64,000 nt of DNA from Lytechinus pictus (lineage: Eukaryota; Echinodermata; Echinoidea; Temnopleuroida; Toxopneustidae). Shown piece after piece: positions 24,901 to 34,222 of this stretch. Below the pieces are notes generated by a model. That model was given only the letters and a program-made list of their open reading frames with translations, ran no database searches and had not been told where the DNA came from. The position numbers and the translations under genes are program-made. Positions within the stretch are counted from its first letter, which is position 1; each line of letters begins with the position of its first letter. The stretch lies in NCBI RefSeq assembly GCF_037042905.1, contig NC_087258.1:5000501-5064500 (forward strand), in the 5' to 3' direction.

Positions 24901-27246
24901 ATAGAGTAAAATTCACAGAGGCGAATGCTGAAAATTTCATCAAAATCTGATGAGAAATAGTGAAGTTATGGCATTTTAAAGATTTGCATTATTCTGGTGA
25001 AACAGTTCTGGGCATGTCTTCATGAATATTCAATGAGCAAAGTGGTGATATCATATACCCACTTGTTTTTTGTATTGTATTATATTAAATTAGGTTTATT
25101 CAATTTTTTTCCTTGTAAGAACCAATAATATTGGAATAACAACTGATTAAGTGTATTAGATATTCATTGCTGCAACTTATTCATTACAAGGGAGAGATAT
25201 CATTCACACATGTATGAAAAATGAAACAATTATGATTTCATGTAATAACATAAGAAAAATGAAAGTGGGGATGTGACATCATGAGCCCATCTATTCTAAT
25301 GAATATTCATGACAATGTGCACATAACTGTTTTCACAATATATTGCTAAACTTTGAAATCCAATAGCTTCGCTATTTGTCATCAGATTTTGATGAAAATT
25401 TCAGCATTTTGCTCTGTGAATCTTACTCTATTTATTTAGATGTAAATGTTTTCACCCGGAGCATTCCTTGAATCAGCATTGAGAACTTCTTATTGTTTTA
25501 TTATTTTCAGACTGTTGATGGCAATAGCATCAAAGATCTCAACGTCCAGTGGCTCAGAGCAAACATGTCAGTGGTTAGTCAGGAGCCTATTCTCTTTGCC
25601 TGTTCAATCAAAGAAAATATCCAGTACAGCGTGGATAAGGAGATGGACATGGCTGATATCGAGAGGGTCGCCAAGATGGCTAATATCCACTGTTTTATCT
25701 CAAGTTTGCCTATGGTAAGTGTGCACTAAATGGATTGCCATTTTTCAGGATGTAGAAAAATAGCCTTTTGTGAAAAAAAAATATGTGTGAGTGAATTTCA
25801 GGCCGTATGGTTGACTGTGCTGGTATGCATGCTTGGATTTCATCTTTATTTTCTTTTCAATCTCTTTTGTTGCTTTCATTGTTTCCTACATTATCTTTTT
25901 TCTTTATTTCTCTCTCTTTTTTTTTTCATCAGAGTTTCTCTTTCTCTCTATTTTTTCTTCCCCAATTATTTGCCTGCCTTTCTTATTGCCCCTTCTTTCT
26001 TGATACTCCTACATTTCCCGGGTTAGCTTTGAAGCTGCTGAAAGGGATTACTCTTCAAGGTTCTGCTTTTCACCTCTGTATTCTTTCTCTCCTTCCTTCT
26101 TCCTTCCTTGTTTCCTTCCTTCTTTCCTGCTTTCATTCCTCCCTCATTCTTCCTTCCTTCCATTTATCCCTCCCCACCGTCAATTTTTATGTCTCCTTTC
26201 ACTCTTTATTCCTCTTCCAGTGCTAGAATTATAGAAGATGATGTTGCTATTGATAATCATATGACATTCGCGTGGCTATGTACACAAAATAGATTATGAT
26301 ATACTTCTCTTGTTTTTCCCATCAAGGGATATGATACCCTAGTGGGAGAGAAAGGAGCTCAGTTATCTGGAGGTCAGAAACAGAGAGTAGCCATCGCCAG
26401 AGCTCTGGCTAGGAATCCACGGATCCTACTCCTCGATGAAGCTACTTCAGCACTTGATACAGAAAGTGAAAAGGTAGGAAATTAACAATCAAACAATGAT
26501 AATTATGTACCTACAAAATAAATTTCTCTGTTGGCAATCTTCAGGATGCTCCGCTTTCAGCCTTGATTTATTATTTAACATTAGAATAATCACATTGACA
26601 GAAACAGCGTGTAGCATAATGAAATAGAATACTTAGTTGGAAGAAAGCTCAATCCAAGAATATTCTAGTAGATGGTCATTTCAAAAAAAGTAAAACATGG
26701 TTTAAAATGAAGTTAAAAATAACTTTATTTTGAAAACAAAATCCAATTTAAAAAATGAAAATTAAAAATGTTGGAAACTGTCGTAATTCAATGTGTTAAG
26801 ATGAAAAAATATACGTCCTTAGCTCATTAAAAAAAAAACACTTTCTAGTTCGTCAACAAAATTATTATGAAGAAAATTTGTAGAGGAGAGTAACATCAGT
26901 TTATGCATAAACTATTTTAGTGCTAACTAGATTAAAACTACAATAATATGGTAGAAATTAAAACTAGATTATAAAACATTCCGGCTACTCAAGTAAATAT
27001 GCTTATTGAATATTTGTATTTCAAATAAGTGTTGTCTCATTTTAACTTCAGATTGTGCAAGAGGCTCTGGACGCTGCGGTAGAAGGCCGGACCTCGATCG
27101 TCATCGCTCATCGTCTCTCCACGGTTCAGAACGCTGACGTCATCGCTGTTATCAGAGATGGGGTCGTCGTGGAGAGCGGAAGTCACCAAGAACTTCTCAA
27201 CAAGAAGGGTCATTATTACACCCTGACAGGAGGTCAAAGGTCATAA
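3219..27246 (+). CDS. ABCB1: ABCB1-type multidrug exporter (P-glycoprotein), 5'-truncated by window edge, 19 exons
   Basis: ATP-driven plasma-membrane exporter of hydrophobic compounds. Exons read from the sequence (all GT-AG, phases consistent): 3219-3343, 4232-4348, 6832-7000, 7605-7841, 8553-8756, 9104-9274, 10897-11086, 11783-11907, 13109-13258, 16791-16970, 17655-17738, 18322-18525, 19054-19154, 19724-19864, 20932-21088, 23049-23246, 25511-25714, 26327-26473, 27052-27246 (stop TAA). They total 3,099 nt, 1,032 residues. In window numbering, residues 1-137 are the end of TMD1. NBD1 has its A-loop Tyr at ~167, Walker [10 protein letters not shown] at ~193-201, Q-loop SQEP at ~241, signature LSGGQ at ~297-301, Walker [12 protein letters not shown] (Glu ~322) and H-loop His ~353. 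A charged Glu/Lys/Ser linker spans ~395-455 and TMD2 ~456-785. NBD2 has Walker [10 protein letters not shown] at ~827-835, LSGGQ at ~932-936, Glu ~957 and His ~988. All catalytic residues are present in both halves. The length fits the matching part of human ABCB1, as I recall it. No exon encoding the preceding TM4 is visible in 1-3218. ABCB4 or ABCB11 orthology cannot be excluded. Confidence 0.95.
3776..4160. repeat. 277-bp tandem duplication around a (TA)n microsatellite
   Basis: TATCATGTAGAATGTTATTT with its flanks occurs at ~3796 and ~4073, 277 bp apart. Between them are a (TA)n tract (3870-3931) and two short telomere-like CCCTAACCCT stretches near 3948-3977. A second, shorter TA tract follows at ~4136-4182. 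All of it is ABCB1 intron. Confidence 0.85.
4349..6831. other. ABCB1 intron, no gene seen
   Basis: AT-rich intron with a T-run/G-run junction at ~4441-4462, a G-run at 5157-5170 and another T-run/G-run at 6224-6251. No conserved coding segment or RNA gene was recognised. The short open frames at 4594-4872 and 4966-5262 have no family resemblance. Confidence 0.6.
7083..7575. repeat. Degenerate GAAT/GATG/AATA tetranucleotide tract
   Basis: A long impure tetranucleotide stretch (TGAATGAATGGATG, ATAAATAAATGAAT and variants) ends about 30 bp before the NBD1 Walker A exon. The same kind of tract follows the NBD1 duplication at ~10,440-10,870. Confidence 0.85.
7951..8212. mobile_element. Short inverted-repeat element (MITE-like)
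   Basis: The left end TTAAGGCTTGGTCCCACTG pairs with the right end CAGTGGGACCAGGCCATTA. It is 262 bp, lies between two NBD1 exons and has no coding content. A TTA target duplication is possible but too short to rely on. Confidence 0.7.
9202..10453 (+). repeat. Tandem duplication of the 3' end of the ABCB1 NBD1 Walker B exon with its intron
   Basis: Unit 1 is 9202-9795 (594 bp) and unit 2 is 9796-10453 (658 bp). Each begins inside the coding sequence at TCTACTCCTGGACGAAGC ([11 protein letters not shown]), runs through the exon end and its GTAGGT donor, through a GGAT/GGAC minisatellite, to GCTTAAAACAAAATGCTC. The real exon ends at 9274. The copy's donor is at 9868-9869 and the copy has no acceptor of its own. 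Unit 2 is longer mainly because of an added GGGC/GGAC tract near 9,996-10,100. The non-repetitive parts appear almost identical, so the event is recent or an assembly artefact. Confidence 0.93.
9276..10420. repeat. GGAT/GGAC/GGGT/GGGC tetranucleotide minisatellite, two blocks
   Basis: Blocks at ~9276-9715 and ~9870-10373 consist of 4-bp units (TGGA, TGGG, CGGA, CGGG). They give long artefactual open frames of MDGW-type protein on plus and HPSIHPS-type on minus. The second block alone has a run of about ten GGGC units. Tetranucleotide phase is kept over most of each block. Confidence 0.95.
11957..13034 (-). repeat. Three tRNA-like sequences beside copies of an exon edge, within one ABCB1 intron
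   Basis: On the minus strand, tRNA-like segments with TAGCTCTGTGGTTAGA-type A boxes and GGTTCAATYCC B boxes lie at ~11960-12031 and ~12965-13034. A degraded one without a clear B box lies at ~12248-12300. On the plus strand, the second and third are each preceded by a Glu-rich stretch resembling the 5' edge of the exon at 13109. These are GAGGAAGATGAAAAGGAGAT at 12218 and GGAGGAAGAAGAGGTCCC at 12943 with CTAAAGCTAG following; the exon itself has GAGGAAGAAGAGATTCC and CTAAAGCTAG. They may be tRNA-derived SINE heads. They are not intact tRNAs. Confidence 0.7.
12334..12912. repeat. Family A foldback repeat
   Basis: TTAAAGGACAAGCCCACCCC at the left and GGTGGACTTGACCTTTAA at the right. Long imperfect inverted arms contain TTCATCAAAATCGGATG and GACATTTTAAAGTTT. 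In ABCB1 intron 8, between the exon-edge copies. Confidence 0.9.
13335..13535. repeat. Pyrimidine-rich (CT/CTTT) tract
   Basis: TCTCTCTTTCTC-type low-complexity sequence on the plus strand of an ABCB1 intron. The open frames it creates are compositional. Confidence 0.9.
15048..15632. repeat. Family C foldback repeat
   Basis: The ends are TTAAAGGGGAATCCAACCC and GGCTGGATTCCCCTTTAA. The arms contain GACAAGAAAGTTATGAATTT and an inverted counterpart near the right end, a related design to families A and B. Confidence 0.85.
16150..16320. repeat. (TA)(CA) microsatellite then a ~30-bp minisatellite
   Basis: TATATATACACACACACC is followed by an AC run. From ~16,205 there are four imperfect repeats of AAAAAGAGCCCTGGAAA. 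The same motif (GAGCCCCGGAAAAG) occurs once near 13,588 in the same intron. Confidence 0.85.
17455..17522. repeat. (ATTT)n / (ATCC)n microsatellite
   Basis: TTATTTATTTATTTATTC followed by CATCCATCCATCC in an ABCB1 intron. Confidence 0.95.
18545..18870. repeat. Impure (GAT)n microsatellite
   Basis: About 320 bp of GATGATGAT with interruptions, starting 20 bp after the exon ending at 18,525. Confidence 0.93.
19915..20327. repeat. Near-perfect 413-bp foldback (hairpin) element
   Basis: CCCGAATTCACAAAGGTGG at the left is mirrored by CCACCTTTGTGAATTCGGG at the right. The arms stay complementary almost to the centre (GAGTCCACTGTTTGAA / TTCAAACAGTGGACTC near 20,100-20,145). No ORF and no obvious target duplication. 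ABCB1 intron. Confidence 0.9.
21397..22170. mobile_element. Non-autonomous element with GTCTCACCTGCAT ends and internal tandem repeats
   Basis: The exact 13-bp inverted ends are GTCTCACCTGCAT (21397) and ATGCAGGTGAGAC (22158). After a CGG-repeat head (21,440-21,468), a 160-195-bp unit repeats about four times with TTCATGAAACTTGG and CAAGTATYACTGAACATCCTG. Three units carry AGGTCAAAGGTCA (21612, 21804, 21967), a perfect direct repeat of AGGTCA spaced by one base. It lies in the ABCB1 intron before the NBD2 exon. Confidence 0.8.
22403..23002. repeat. Family A foldback repeat
   Basis: TTAAAGGACAAGTCCACCCC to GGGTGGACTTGACCTTTAA, with arms containing TTTCATCAAAATCGGATG. It ends 46 bp before the NBD2 Walker A exon. 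Confidence 0.92.
23300..24760 (+). repeat. Tandem array derived from the ABCB1 NBD2 Walker A exon and its splice donor
   Basis: Directly after exon 23049-23246, its last ~78 nt ([10 protein letters not shown] onward) plus GTAAGATATT and ~90 bp of intron repeat in tandem. The landmark TAGGAG(AGAGTG) occurs in the exon at 23170, then at 23334, 23509, 23674, 23838, 24013, 24179, 24353 and 24507, with spacings of 154-175 bp. Monomers alternate in a three-unit higher-order repeat: 23170 to 23674 and 23334 to 23838 are both 504 bp apart, and the GTGCATGTTG variant recurs at 23509 and 24013. The first pseudo-copies keep an open frame and a GTAAG donor; later copies decay. No acceptor sites are evident in the units. 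Confidence 0.93.
24859..25470. repeat. Family B foldback repeat
   Basis: TTAAAGGGATGCTCCAGGCT at the left and CCCGGAGCATTCCTTGAA at the right. The core TTTCATCAAAATCTGATG is followed by AAGTTATGGCATTTTAAAG, clearly related to the family A core. It ends 40 bp before the exon at 25,511. Confidence 0.88.
25850..26220. repeat. Pyrimidine-rich low-complexity tract
   Basis: CTTT/CTTC-rich sequence in an ABCB1 intron. The long plus-strand open frames here (25,730-26,226) are Phe/Ser/Leu-rich artefacts. Confidence 0.88.
27231..27243 (+). promoter_or_regulatory. Perfect DR1 motif overlapping the last ABCB1 codons
   Basis: AGGTCAAAGGTCA spans the final codons just before the TAA stop. It is identical to the three copies in the intron element at 21.6-22.0 kb and to the HNF4/PPAR-RXR DR1 consensus. 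Function is untested and a coincidence of coding sequence is possible. Confidence 0.4.
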
Positions 27247-27444
27247 TAACCATTGCCAGGATAGACTACTATCCAGCCTTTTATAAGAAAAAAATATATG
27301 ATTGTTTTATCTCATTCATCTCAGAGATACCATAATATGCCATCGTGTGCCCTACAAAAAATACTTTCTTCCTGCTAAGATTTTGTTGTTGGTTTACATG
27401 AACTATTATAGTGCTTAGGTTTATATCTACCATGATATGGTAAG

Positions 27445-27450
27445 AATAAA
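27445..27450 (+). terminator. Candidate ABCB1 polyadenylation signal
   Basis: AATAAA about 200 nt after the stop and before the SINE. Other AATAAA hexamers follow downstream, so the used site is unknown. Confidence 0.4.
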
Positions 27451-27535
27451 TGTACATTACAAAGACCTGTACCTGAAATCATTTCTTGCCTTGAAGTACA
27501 GGTGTAGAAACATGGAATCATGCTTCAGCTTCATG

Positions 27536-27895
27536 CGGGGGCATCGTGGTCTAGTGGTTACAATTCTTGTCTTTCAATCAGGACGTGGGTTCGAATCCCA
27601 GCCATGGCGGTTTTTTCCTTCAGCAAGAATTTTACCCATATTGTTCTGCACTCGACCCAGGTGAGGTGAATTGGCTAAAAAGCCGGGGTAATAATATGAT
27701 ACCAAGTATCAAGCGCAGTAGAGTATATACAATTATATCAGCTGTGCTGTAAAAATGGATCATATTATCATTATATAATGCTTCTCAGCGGGGGTAATAA
27801 TATGACACCAAGTATCAAGCACATTAGAGTATATACAATTATAGTAGCTGTGTTGTAAAAATGGAACATATTATTATATGATGCTTCTCAACTGG
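27536..27895 (+). mobile_element. tRNA-derived SINE with a duplicated tail
   Basis: The head (27536-27610) has A box TGGTCTAGTGG (27547-27557) and B box GGTTCGAATCC (27588-27598) with a TTC anticodon-like loop, resembling tRNA-Glu. The acceptor stem does not pair, so it is not a working tRNA. A non-tRNA body follows, then a 106-bp tail unit (GGGGTAATAATATGAYACC...) present twice, from 27685 and 27791. Confidence 0.85.
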
Positions 27896-28654
27896 GGGAT
27901 GTGACTCTAAAGATCATCCTCTGAAATATTGTTATGTCCATTGATTAATTGGAGGCTCAGTGGCATCTCTGCTTAAAGCCACAGCTTTTTTTAGGCTACA
28001 AACAAGGTCACACTGTAAAAGGCAATTTAATAAATCACCTAGCTCGGGGAACTGTCTGGATTTTGACAGAGTAAATTATTATACGTGTACCAAAATGGCT
28101 CAATCTTATTAATTGGCATGTTGTACTTAATATGTAAAGTTGCACATATAGTCAATGTGGTGTTCAAATCTTGTGTCTCAAAACTTAAATTTTGAGGACA
28201 GGTTGGAAAATATTTAAATAAGTAGAGTTATGACTTAAGTAACCTGCCTTTGCCTACAAAATGTTCTGTGCAGGAATTAGGTGGCTCTTTTCAGACAAGT
28301 TGATGTTAACACCATTGCCATGTTTTTAAAAGTACGGCTATTTCTGAGCTGCCATCGAAATGTTTTGAATTTTGATATGCAAGGTTTCAACAACCTCATT
28401 GAACTACGTTTTTACACCTTTTACCTTGCTATTGATTCAACGCTTGGCTTTGCCTATGTACAGTGTTATACATGTATCGTATCTGACATTTCAGTATTTT
28501 AATATACATAGAACTTAGCCAAGCAAAAAGGTCTGCTGCTTCTTATGTCTTATGTTTTGTTTATTTGTTTGATCTTATTTTTTTACTTGATATGTATTGT
28601 GATGTGCAGTTAAGTATATCTGTATTAGTGCACAATATAACTTCACAGTTTTTA

Positions 28655-28735
28655 TTATTATTGATATTATTATTATTATTTTCATCATGATCATCAACAT
28701 CATCATCATCATCACCATCACCATAATCATCATTT
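28655..28735. repeat. (ATT)n and (CAT)n microsatellite
   Basis: TTATTATTATT followed by CATCATCATCATCACC in intergenic DNA downstream of ABCB1. Confidence 0.9.
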
Positions 28736-29294
28736 CATTACCAATTACTTACAAATAAAAGAAATATGCAAAGACATGCTCCAGTGGTTATGCACTTTGA
28801 AGGATATTCTAGTATTAAGCGATTTATGCCATATTTTGAGCCAGTGAATCAATACGTGTGTGTAGTTTATGAAAAGATTTTTCTTTTACGTTTGGAAATG
28901 AAATAAAACTCTATTGTTATTTTCAAGATAAAGTCATCTTTTTGGGAAGTTTTATGTAAGATTTTGTGATGAGTATGATATATATGTCTGTTTTAACATC
29001 TCATTTTAAAGAAGTGAGATACAAATCTTTATCTTATTTTCACTTTCAATTTTTTCATTGTATCTCTGTCTATATACATTGTAGTTTTAAAAAAATATAT
29101 GTATTATGTCAAATTCCATCATGCAAAGTTTGCAATAGAAATTGAGAGTATGACTATTATACAGGGAAAATCATACAGATTTTATATAAATGACATTCCT
29201 GATTTTAAAAAAAGTTGTGGCTAGTATTACACTCATTTACCCAGGTTTATACCTGTGACGAAGCTGGCACTGTATTCAGAACCAAAGTAGACTT

Positions 29295-29479
29295 GGTGGG
29301 TGTTTCATAAAGCCGTTTGTAAGTTACAAGTGACTTATAAACGATTAGCGATTCTTTCTTGTGTTAAATGATATCCACTCCATATTTTCATCGGTGCTGA
29401 TTTTGATCCTGAGAAAGGATCACCAGTCTTTTGTAAAGTCGCTCCTAACTTAAACACAGCTTTATGAAACACCCACTGG
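29295..29479. repeat. Short foldback element
   Basis: GGTGGGTGTTTCATAAAGC at the left and GCTTTATGAAACACCCACT at the right, about 185 bp, with partly complementary arms (AAGTGACTTATAAAC). No ORF. Confidence 0.8.
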
Positions 29480-29888
29480 GCTCAGATATAGTATGCAGGA
29501 GAAGTGCTAGGCTCCGGTTATGCAGTTATTTGTGATCATTTGCAAAATTCATTGTCACTTGCACATATTGCATCAAGGACTCTGACTGTATGATGGTATG
29601 TATATTTAGCAATATGTGCATTCAATTATGTACTGGATAAGCAATTGCAATTTTGCATTTAATCACTTTTCTAGGAACCTGATGTCTATAGTTTTTATTG
29701 ATTTCATCTTTGCTTTTTTAAACATGTGACATAAAATTTTAGCTCTAAGGTGGGAGATATATTATATGTCAAGAATGTGAAGAAGTTATATTGAGTAAGG
29801 ATTTAAAAAAGCAAATTATCATTGTATACTTTATGTAATGCAATATAAATTATTTGTATCATGTTGTGTAGGAAAAACAATGAGGGCT

Positions 29889-30062
29889 TTATACCTCAGT
29901 CATATTTGCTCTACGGCGGCCGTAAGGTGAGTCGAAAACGACAGTTTTATTCATTTTTATTCAAACCACGTATACGTAGCTATTACAAAAAATGTTAAAA
30001 TGGCTGTTTTTTACTCGCTATGTGGCGGCCTTAGAGTAAATGTGACCGACTCGAGGTATGAG
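29889..30062. repeat. Short foldback element
   Basis: The left arm TATACCTCAGTCATATTTGC...CGGCGGCCG is mirrored by the right arm CGGCCTTAGAGTAAATGTGA...GAGGTAT. About 174 bp. Confidence 0.7.
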
Positions 30063-30749
30063 AAAGACTTTTTCAATGTTATTTTATCATGATAAATAAT
30101 TTTTTTTTTTTCTCAGTTACAGTGTATCTAATAAATTACCAATGTTACATTGGATTTATATCAGAATACATAAATAAATATTTTAGGTAATTGTGTTTGA
30201 TACAATTTCTTACTCATTTTGTTGTATTATTTTTATACTACATAGAAGGAGATTTTAATTTACCATTTTATATGTAGTATTATGCATCATGTTACCAATG
30301 TATGATATACATACAATGTATGAATAGAAGTACACTCTGTGGTTTATTGATGAAAGAAAGCATCATCTCAAATGTTTTACAGTGGCGTTAAATAATACAA
30401 TAATAAAAATAAAAAAAATATTTAGTTTCCAAATGAAATTGCCCTTGTGTGTGAGCCGAATTTCAGGAATTTCAAAATGATGAAAAAAATATGATTTTGT
30501 TCATAATGTTTATTGTGATAATGTTGATGATAAATAATGCACCATATTGATGAATAAATGAATCATGATTCATTTGTAATTGAAGTAGATGTTGCATTTA
30601 TTTAGGATTATTGCTTTAAAATGTCTGTGTGTTCTAATATGAGGAAGGCTTTTCTGTGTAGGTATATGTCTGTGTGTGTGACTGGGGTGGGGTGAGAGGC
30701 CCGGGCGGGGGGGGGGGGGTTACATCACATTGAATAGTACTCATCATCA

Positions 30750-30855
30750 CTTAAAAGCCAAGTCAACCCGACAATAAGCTGACTTAAAAATAAGAGAAAA
30801 TCAAACAAGCATCGGTCTAATGCAAAAAACGTGAAAATTGCCTGAAAAAATAGGA
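30750..30855. repeat. Family A repeat fragment
   Basis: CACTTAAAAGCCAAGTCAACCC followed by an AGAGAAAATCAAACAAGCAT-type arm start, diverged and lacking the second arm. It follows a G-run at 30,705-30,719. Confidence 0.55.
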
Positions 30856-31251
30856 GAGTCAGGGCATTAATAGAATAGCAAGTTCTATGCACAACACACA
30901 TGGTATACATATCAGAGTTAATGATGAGAGTTTAACATCTCAATACTTGCAGATTCAGGCGAGTATTCAGGGGGGGGGGGTGGGGTTGGTTTTGCTTGTC
31001 AAATTTTCATTCAACTCGAAAATATGGGCAAGCAAAAAATAGCTGCTGGCATATCTTTCCTTTAAGATATTCATTTGTCGATCACATATCAGGATAGATT
31101 GCGGTGAAATGTGTGGGGGTATTCTGCAGTTAAGCCCAGATGGATAAAATGTTAGATTTTTACATTTGGCACCAATAGTTTGATAGATTTGTCCTCACCA
31201 TAATCTACTCCCCCATCCCCTTCACCTACTTCCCTTGAAGCAAAAAAAAAT

Positions 31252-31323
31252 TGCGTTGGCCGGGAGTCGAACCCGGGTCAATTGCTTGGAAGGCAACTAT
31301 GCTAACCGCTATACCACCAACGC
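31252..31323 (-). tRNA. tRNA-Gly (anticodon UCC)
   Basis: A 72-nt cloverleaf reads on the minus strand. The 7-bp acceptor stem GCGTTGG/CCAACGC pairs perfectly, with discriminator A. The A-box region is TGGTATAGCGG, the anticodon loop CTTCCAA gives UCC, and the B box GGTTCGACTCC is intact. A run of nine T follows directly on the transcribed strand, a normal Pol III terminator. There is no intron and no CCA tail in the gene. It is very close to the vertebrate tRNA-Gly(UCC) sequence as I remember it, so it is probably functional. It stands alone between ABCB1 and MTHFR. Confidence 0.95.
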
Positions 31324-31499
31324 TTCAAATGATAGACTAAATGTATCATAGGAATATATTTTATAGACATGAAAAGACTGAAGATATCAAAGGCGGATTT
31401 TGCTTCGTCAGTTCAAAGCTACTTATTTTGTAGATTGTTTGATAGAGAAAAGTATATTGAATTGGTTGACGAATAATAACTGAATATTTCCCTATTATA

Positions 31500-31720
31500 C
31501 GATGGCTATTGACACGTAGATTCGTGCTCAGTCCCACACCTGAACTTTCATGTATCGCACCCGAGGCGAGCAGTAGACTTGCCGAGATATCCAGGCAAGC
31601 GGAGACTTCCCGCGCCGACCCCGGGCCTGGCGGGCGATCGGTGCAGCTACATGAAGAGACCCCTCGTCGCGCATGAGAGGCAGATCGACCAGCCTTGTGA
31701 CATACGGTCACGGAAATCGT
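31500..31720. other. Unexplained GC/CpG-rich patch
   Basis: About 220 bp, sharply richer in G+C and CpG than its surroundings (GCGCCGACCCCGGGCCTGGC). It lies 180 bp from the tRNA-Gly. No RNA family or long conserved ORF recognised. Confidence 0.4.
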
Positions 31721-32181
31721 GCATACAGCATAAACCCCAGATAAGAAGACAAAGTAGTGTAAATTACTGAGACATTGTGTTGAATTGTCTGAAGAGAAAT
31801 ATATTGTGCCTTTCCCAGAATCGAATTTCTTCTAAAATTGAAGATGTTGAATTTATTTATAAGAACATTTTCTAGTTAAATAATAGACCCAGGGCCCAGA
31901 CCAAAAGCGCTGTTCATATTTTTAGGTATTCCTCTGGACAAGAATTAAATAAGTAAAGCAATATTTAAAAACTACTCCAGACGTATTTTAGCTGTCTAGT
32001 TGAATTAATGCAAAATGTGAATGACAAGTCAAGATGATTATGTTTCATCAGTTACCTTTTCTATTTGTAAATAGATTATCATCATTATTATCAGACCTAT
32101 TACTGTATTATTATTATGACTATTATTATTATTACTAATATTCTTGCCTATCATCAATATAATGGCAGATACGACAAATCA

Positions 32182-32855
32182 TTTAAAGGCCAAGTAGTTC
32201 ATGATGCTCCTTCCATTGGCTCACTTTATTCATCATCCCAGTATAGCTTCTGTATGAGCTGCCAAAGGGATTACATCAAGTATCCACCCCAAACAAAAAG
32301 TTGATTTGAATATGGCACAAAGAAAAAAATCCAACAAGTAGTAGTTTCATCAAAATGTGATGTAAAATGGGAAAATTATGACATTTTTAAGTTTTGCTTA
32401 ATTTCTCAAAACAGTTATATATATGCACATCCTGAGGGTATGCATATATGGGAACTGATGACATCACTATTTCTTTTGTTTTTTATTATATGAAATATGA
32501 TTTTTCTCCTCATTAGAAGGTGAAACAAGTTTTCTTCCTCCATGAACGTTGGGAATTTGTTTTAACATGTTATGGTGCAGTCAAGCTGGTCCATATTGTC
32601 ATATCTGTAAAAAATGAAATATTGCAGGATTCAAACAATAAAAAACAAAAAGAAATAGAGGGACATCAACGACTCTCTTATTTGCATATTGTCGAGTCGT
32701 GCATATAACTGTTTTTTGTAAAATTAGCGAAACTTTAACATGTCATAACTTTCTTATTTTACATCCAATTTTGATGAAATTTTCAGCATTATTCTTGTTT
32801 GATTTTTCTCTATTGATTGAAATCAACATTTTTCTGGCTTGGACTTGACCTTTAA
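32182..32855. repeat. Family A foldback repeat, diverged copy
   Basis: It starts TTTAAAGGCCAAGTAG, with a short insertion before the core, and ends GGACTTGACCTTTAAG. The arms with TTTTGATGAAATTTTCAGC are recognisable on both sides. Confidence 0.82.
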
Positions 32856-34096
32856 GAAAACATTTGAATTACAAAGAAAAAAGTAACTATTGCAGTAAAG
32901 CAAAAATATTTTAACAATACGTATATGTGAAACAAATGATCTGAAGCTCACAAATAGGCTATGAGCATGAGACGGCACTCTCAAAGTCATTTGCTATTCA
33001 CTTTCTAAGACACATGGTGGGCATTTACATATGCAATAATTTCAATATTTCAAATGAGAATGTCCTAAATTTTCTTTTGATCCCTGAATGCTAAACATAC
33101 AATTTTGGGATCTAATTTTCCATTTCAGGCAGCATCCCCCCCCCCCCCCCGTCACAAAAAAGTAGTGCCATTTTTCTCTCATTCAGTATGACTTTATGGT
33201 TTCAAGCACCCCCAGACACCCTATTTGACTTGTTTTAGCTTGCCCCTTTTATATAAATAACTTCTTTGTAATTTTGTCAAGGCTGCCAGTTATAGTTCAG
33301 TCAAATGGCTCTGTAAATTTATAAAGTGAAAAGTTCAACTATTAACAATAACATAACCCACACAGTACAGGCCTGCCTCCCTCTACTCCATTTCAATTCA
33401 TCACACATACTTCATTCATTCCAATGAATAAGAATCCAGCCTGATATTTTGCAATCATTTTTATCATTAGGCCTATGCATCGACTCATTGCACTGTAAAC
33501 TTATCAAAAATAGGTATGATAAAAATTGTTTCACCCAAGCCCAAGACTGAGAAAACAAAATAAGGGCAGGCTGCATTTAGAGTTTCAGTCAACTTTTGAT
33601 TTTATTAGATTTTGTTTAAAATAAAATATGGAAAATACTAATAATAAAAATGAGTTACACATCTGCAAACGTATCAATAAAATTGCTTGTGACACAAACA
33701 GAAATTGAATGATTTAGCAGTCATGTCAATGTCTGAACTACAATGTCAATTCATTCTCCAAAATAACATTCATTTTCTGTTTAAATAATGCTTTTACGTA
33801 GAGCTTGAAACTAACGGGCCCGGCCGTCACCCTTATGTAAAGCATTACAACTATGGTTGTTTTTTTCATTATGAAAATTGCCTTGGAAACCTCAAATTCA
33901 ATTAGCTGTTGAGTGAGCCCTGGTACCATGGTACTTGCCATAATGGCAAAGTTACCACAGTTGAGACTATTCATGAATTTGGGCTGCTGGTGTACCATCA
34001 AGTCAGTTTGAGAAATTTGTGATAAGCTTAAATAATAATTTCTATTAGATATGATTAAATCCTAACTCATCACCTGTAACACACACTTGACTATAA

Positions 34097-34222
34097 TCTC
34101 TTCAATGATGTATTGGTAACATAATCACATAAATTACCAGTGTCTATAAAAAAACTTTTATCTCTTCAATGATGTATTGGTAACATAATCACATAAATTA
34201 CCAGTGTCTATAAAAAACTGAG
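34097..34222. repeat. 64-bp tandem duplication
   Basis: TCTCTTCAATGATGTATTGG and the following ~40 bp occur at 34097 and again at 34161, nearly identical. Confidence 0.93.

Noticed and set aside
25730..26226. Phe/Ser/Leu-rich open frame resembling membrane segments
   Set aside because: Pyrimidine-rich intron sequence between two confirmed NBD2 exons.
27536..27610. A second tRNA gene (Glu-like)
   Set aside because: A and B boxes are good, but the acceptor stem does not pair and a SINE body with a duplicated tail follows.
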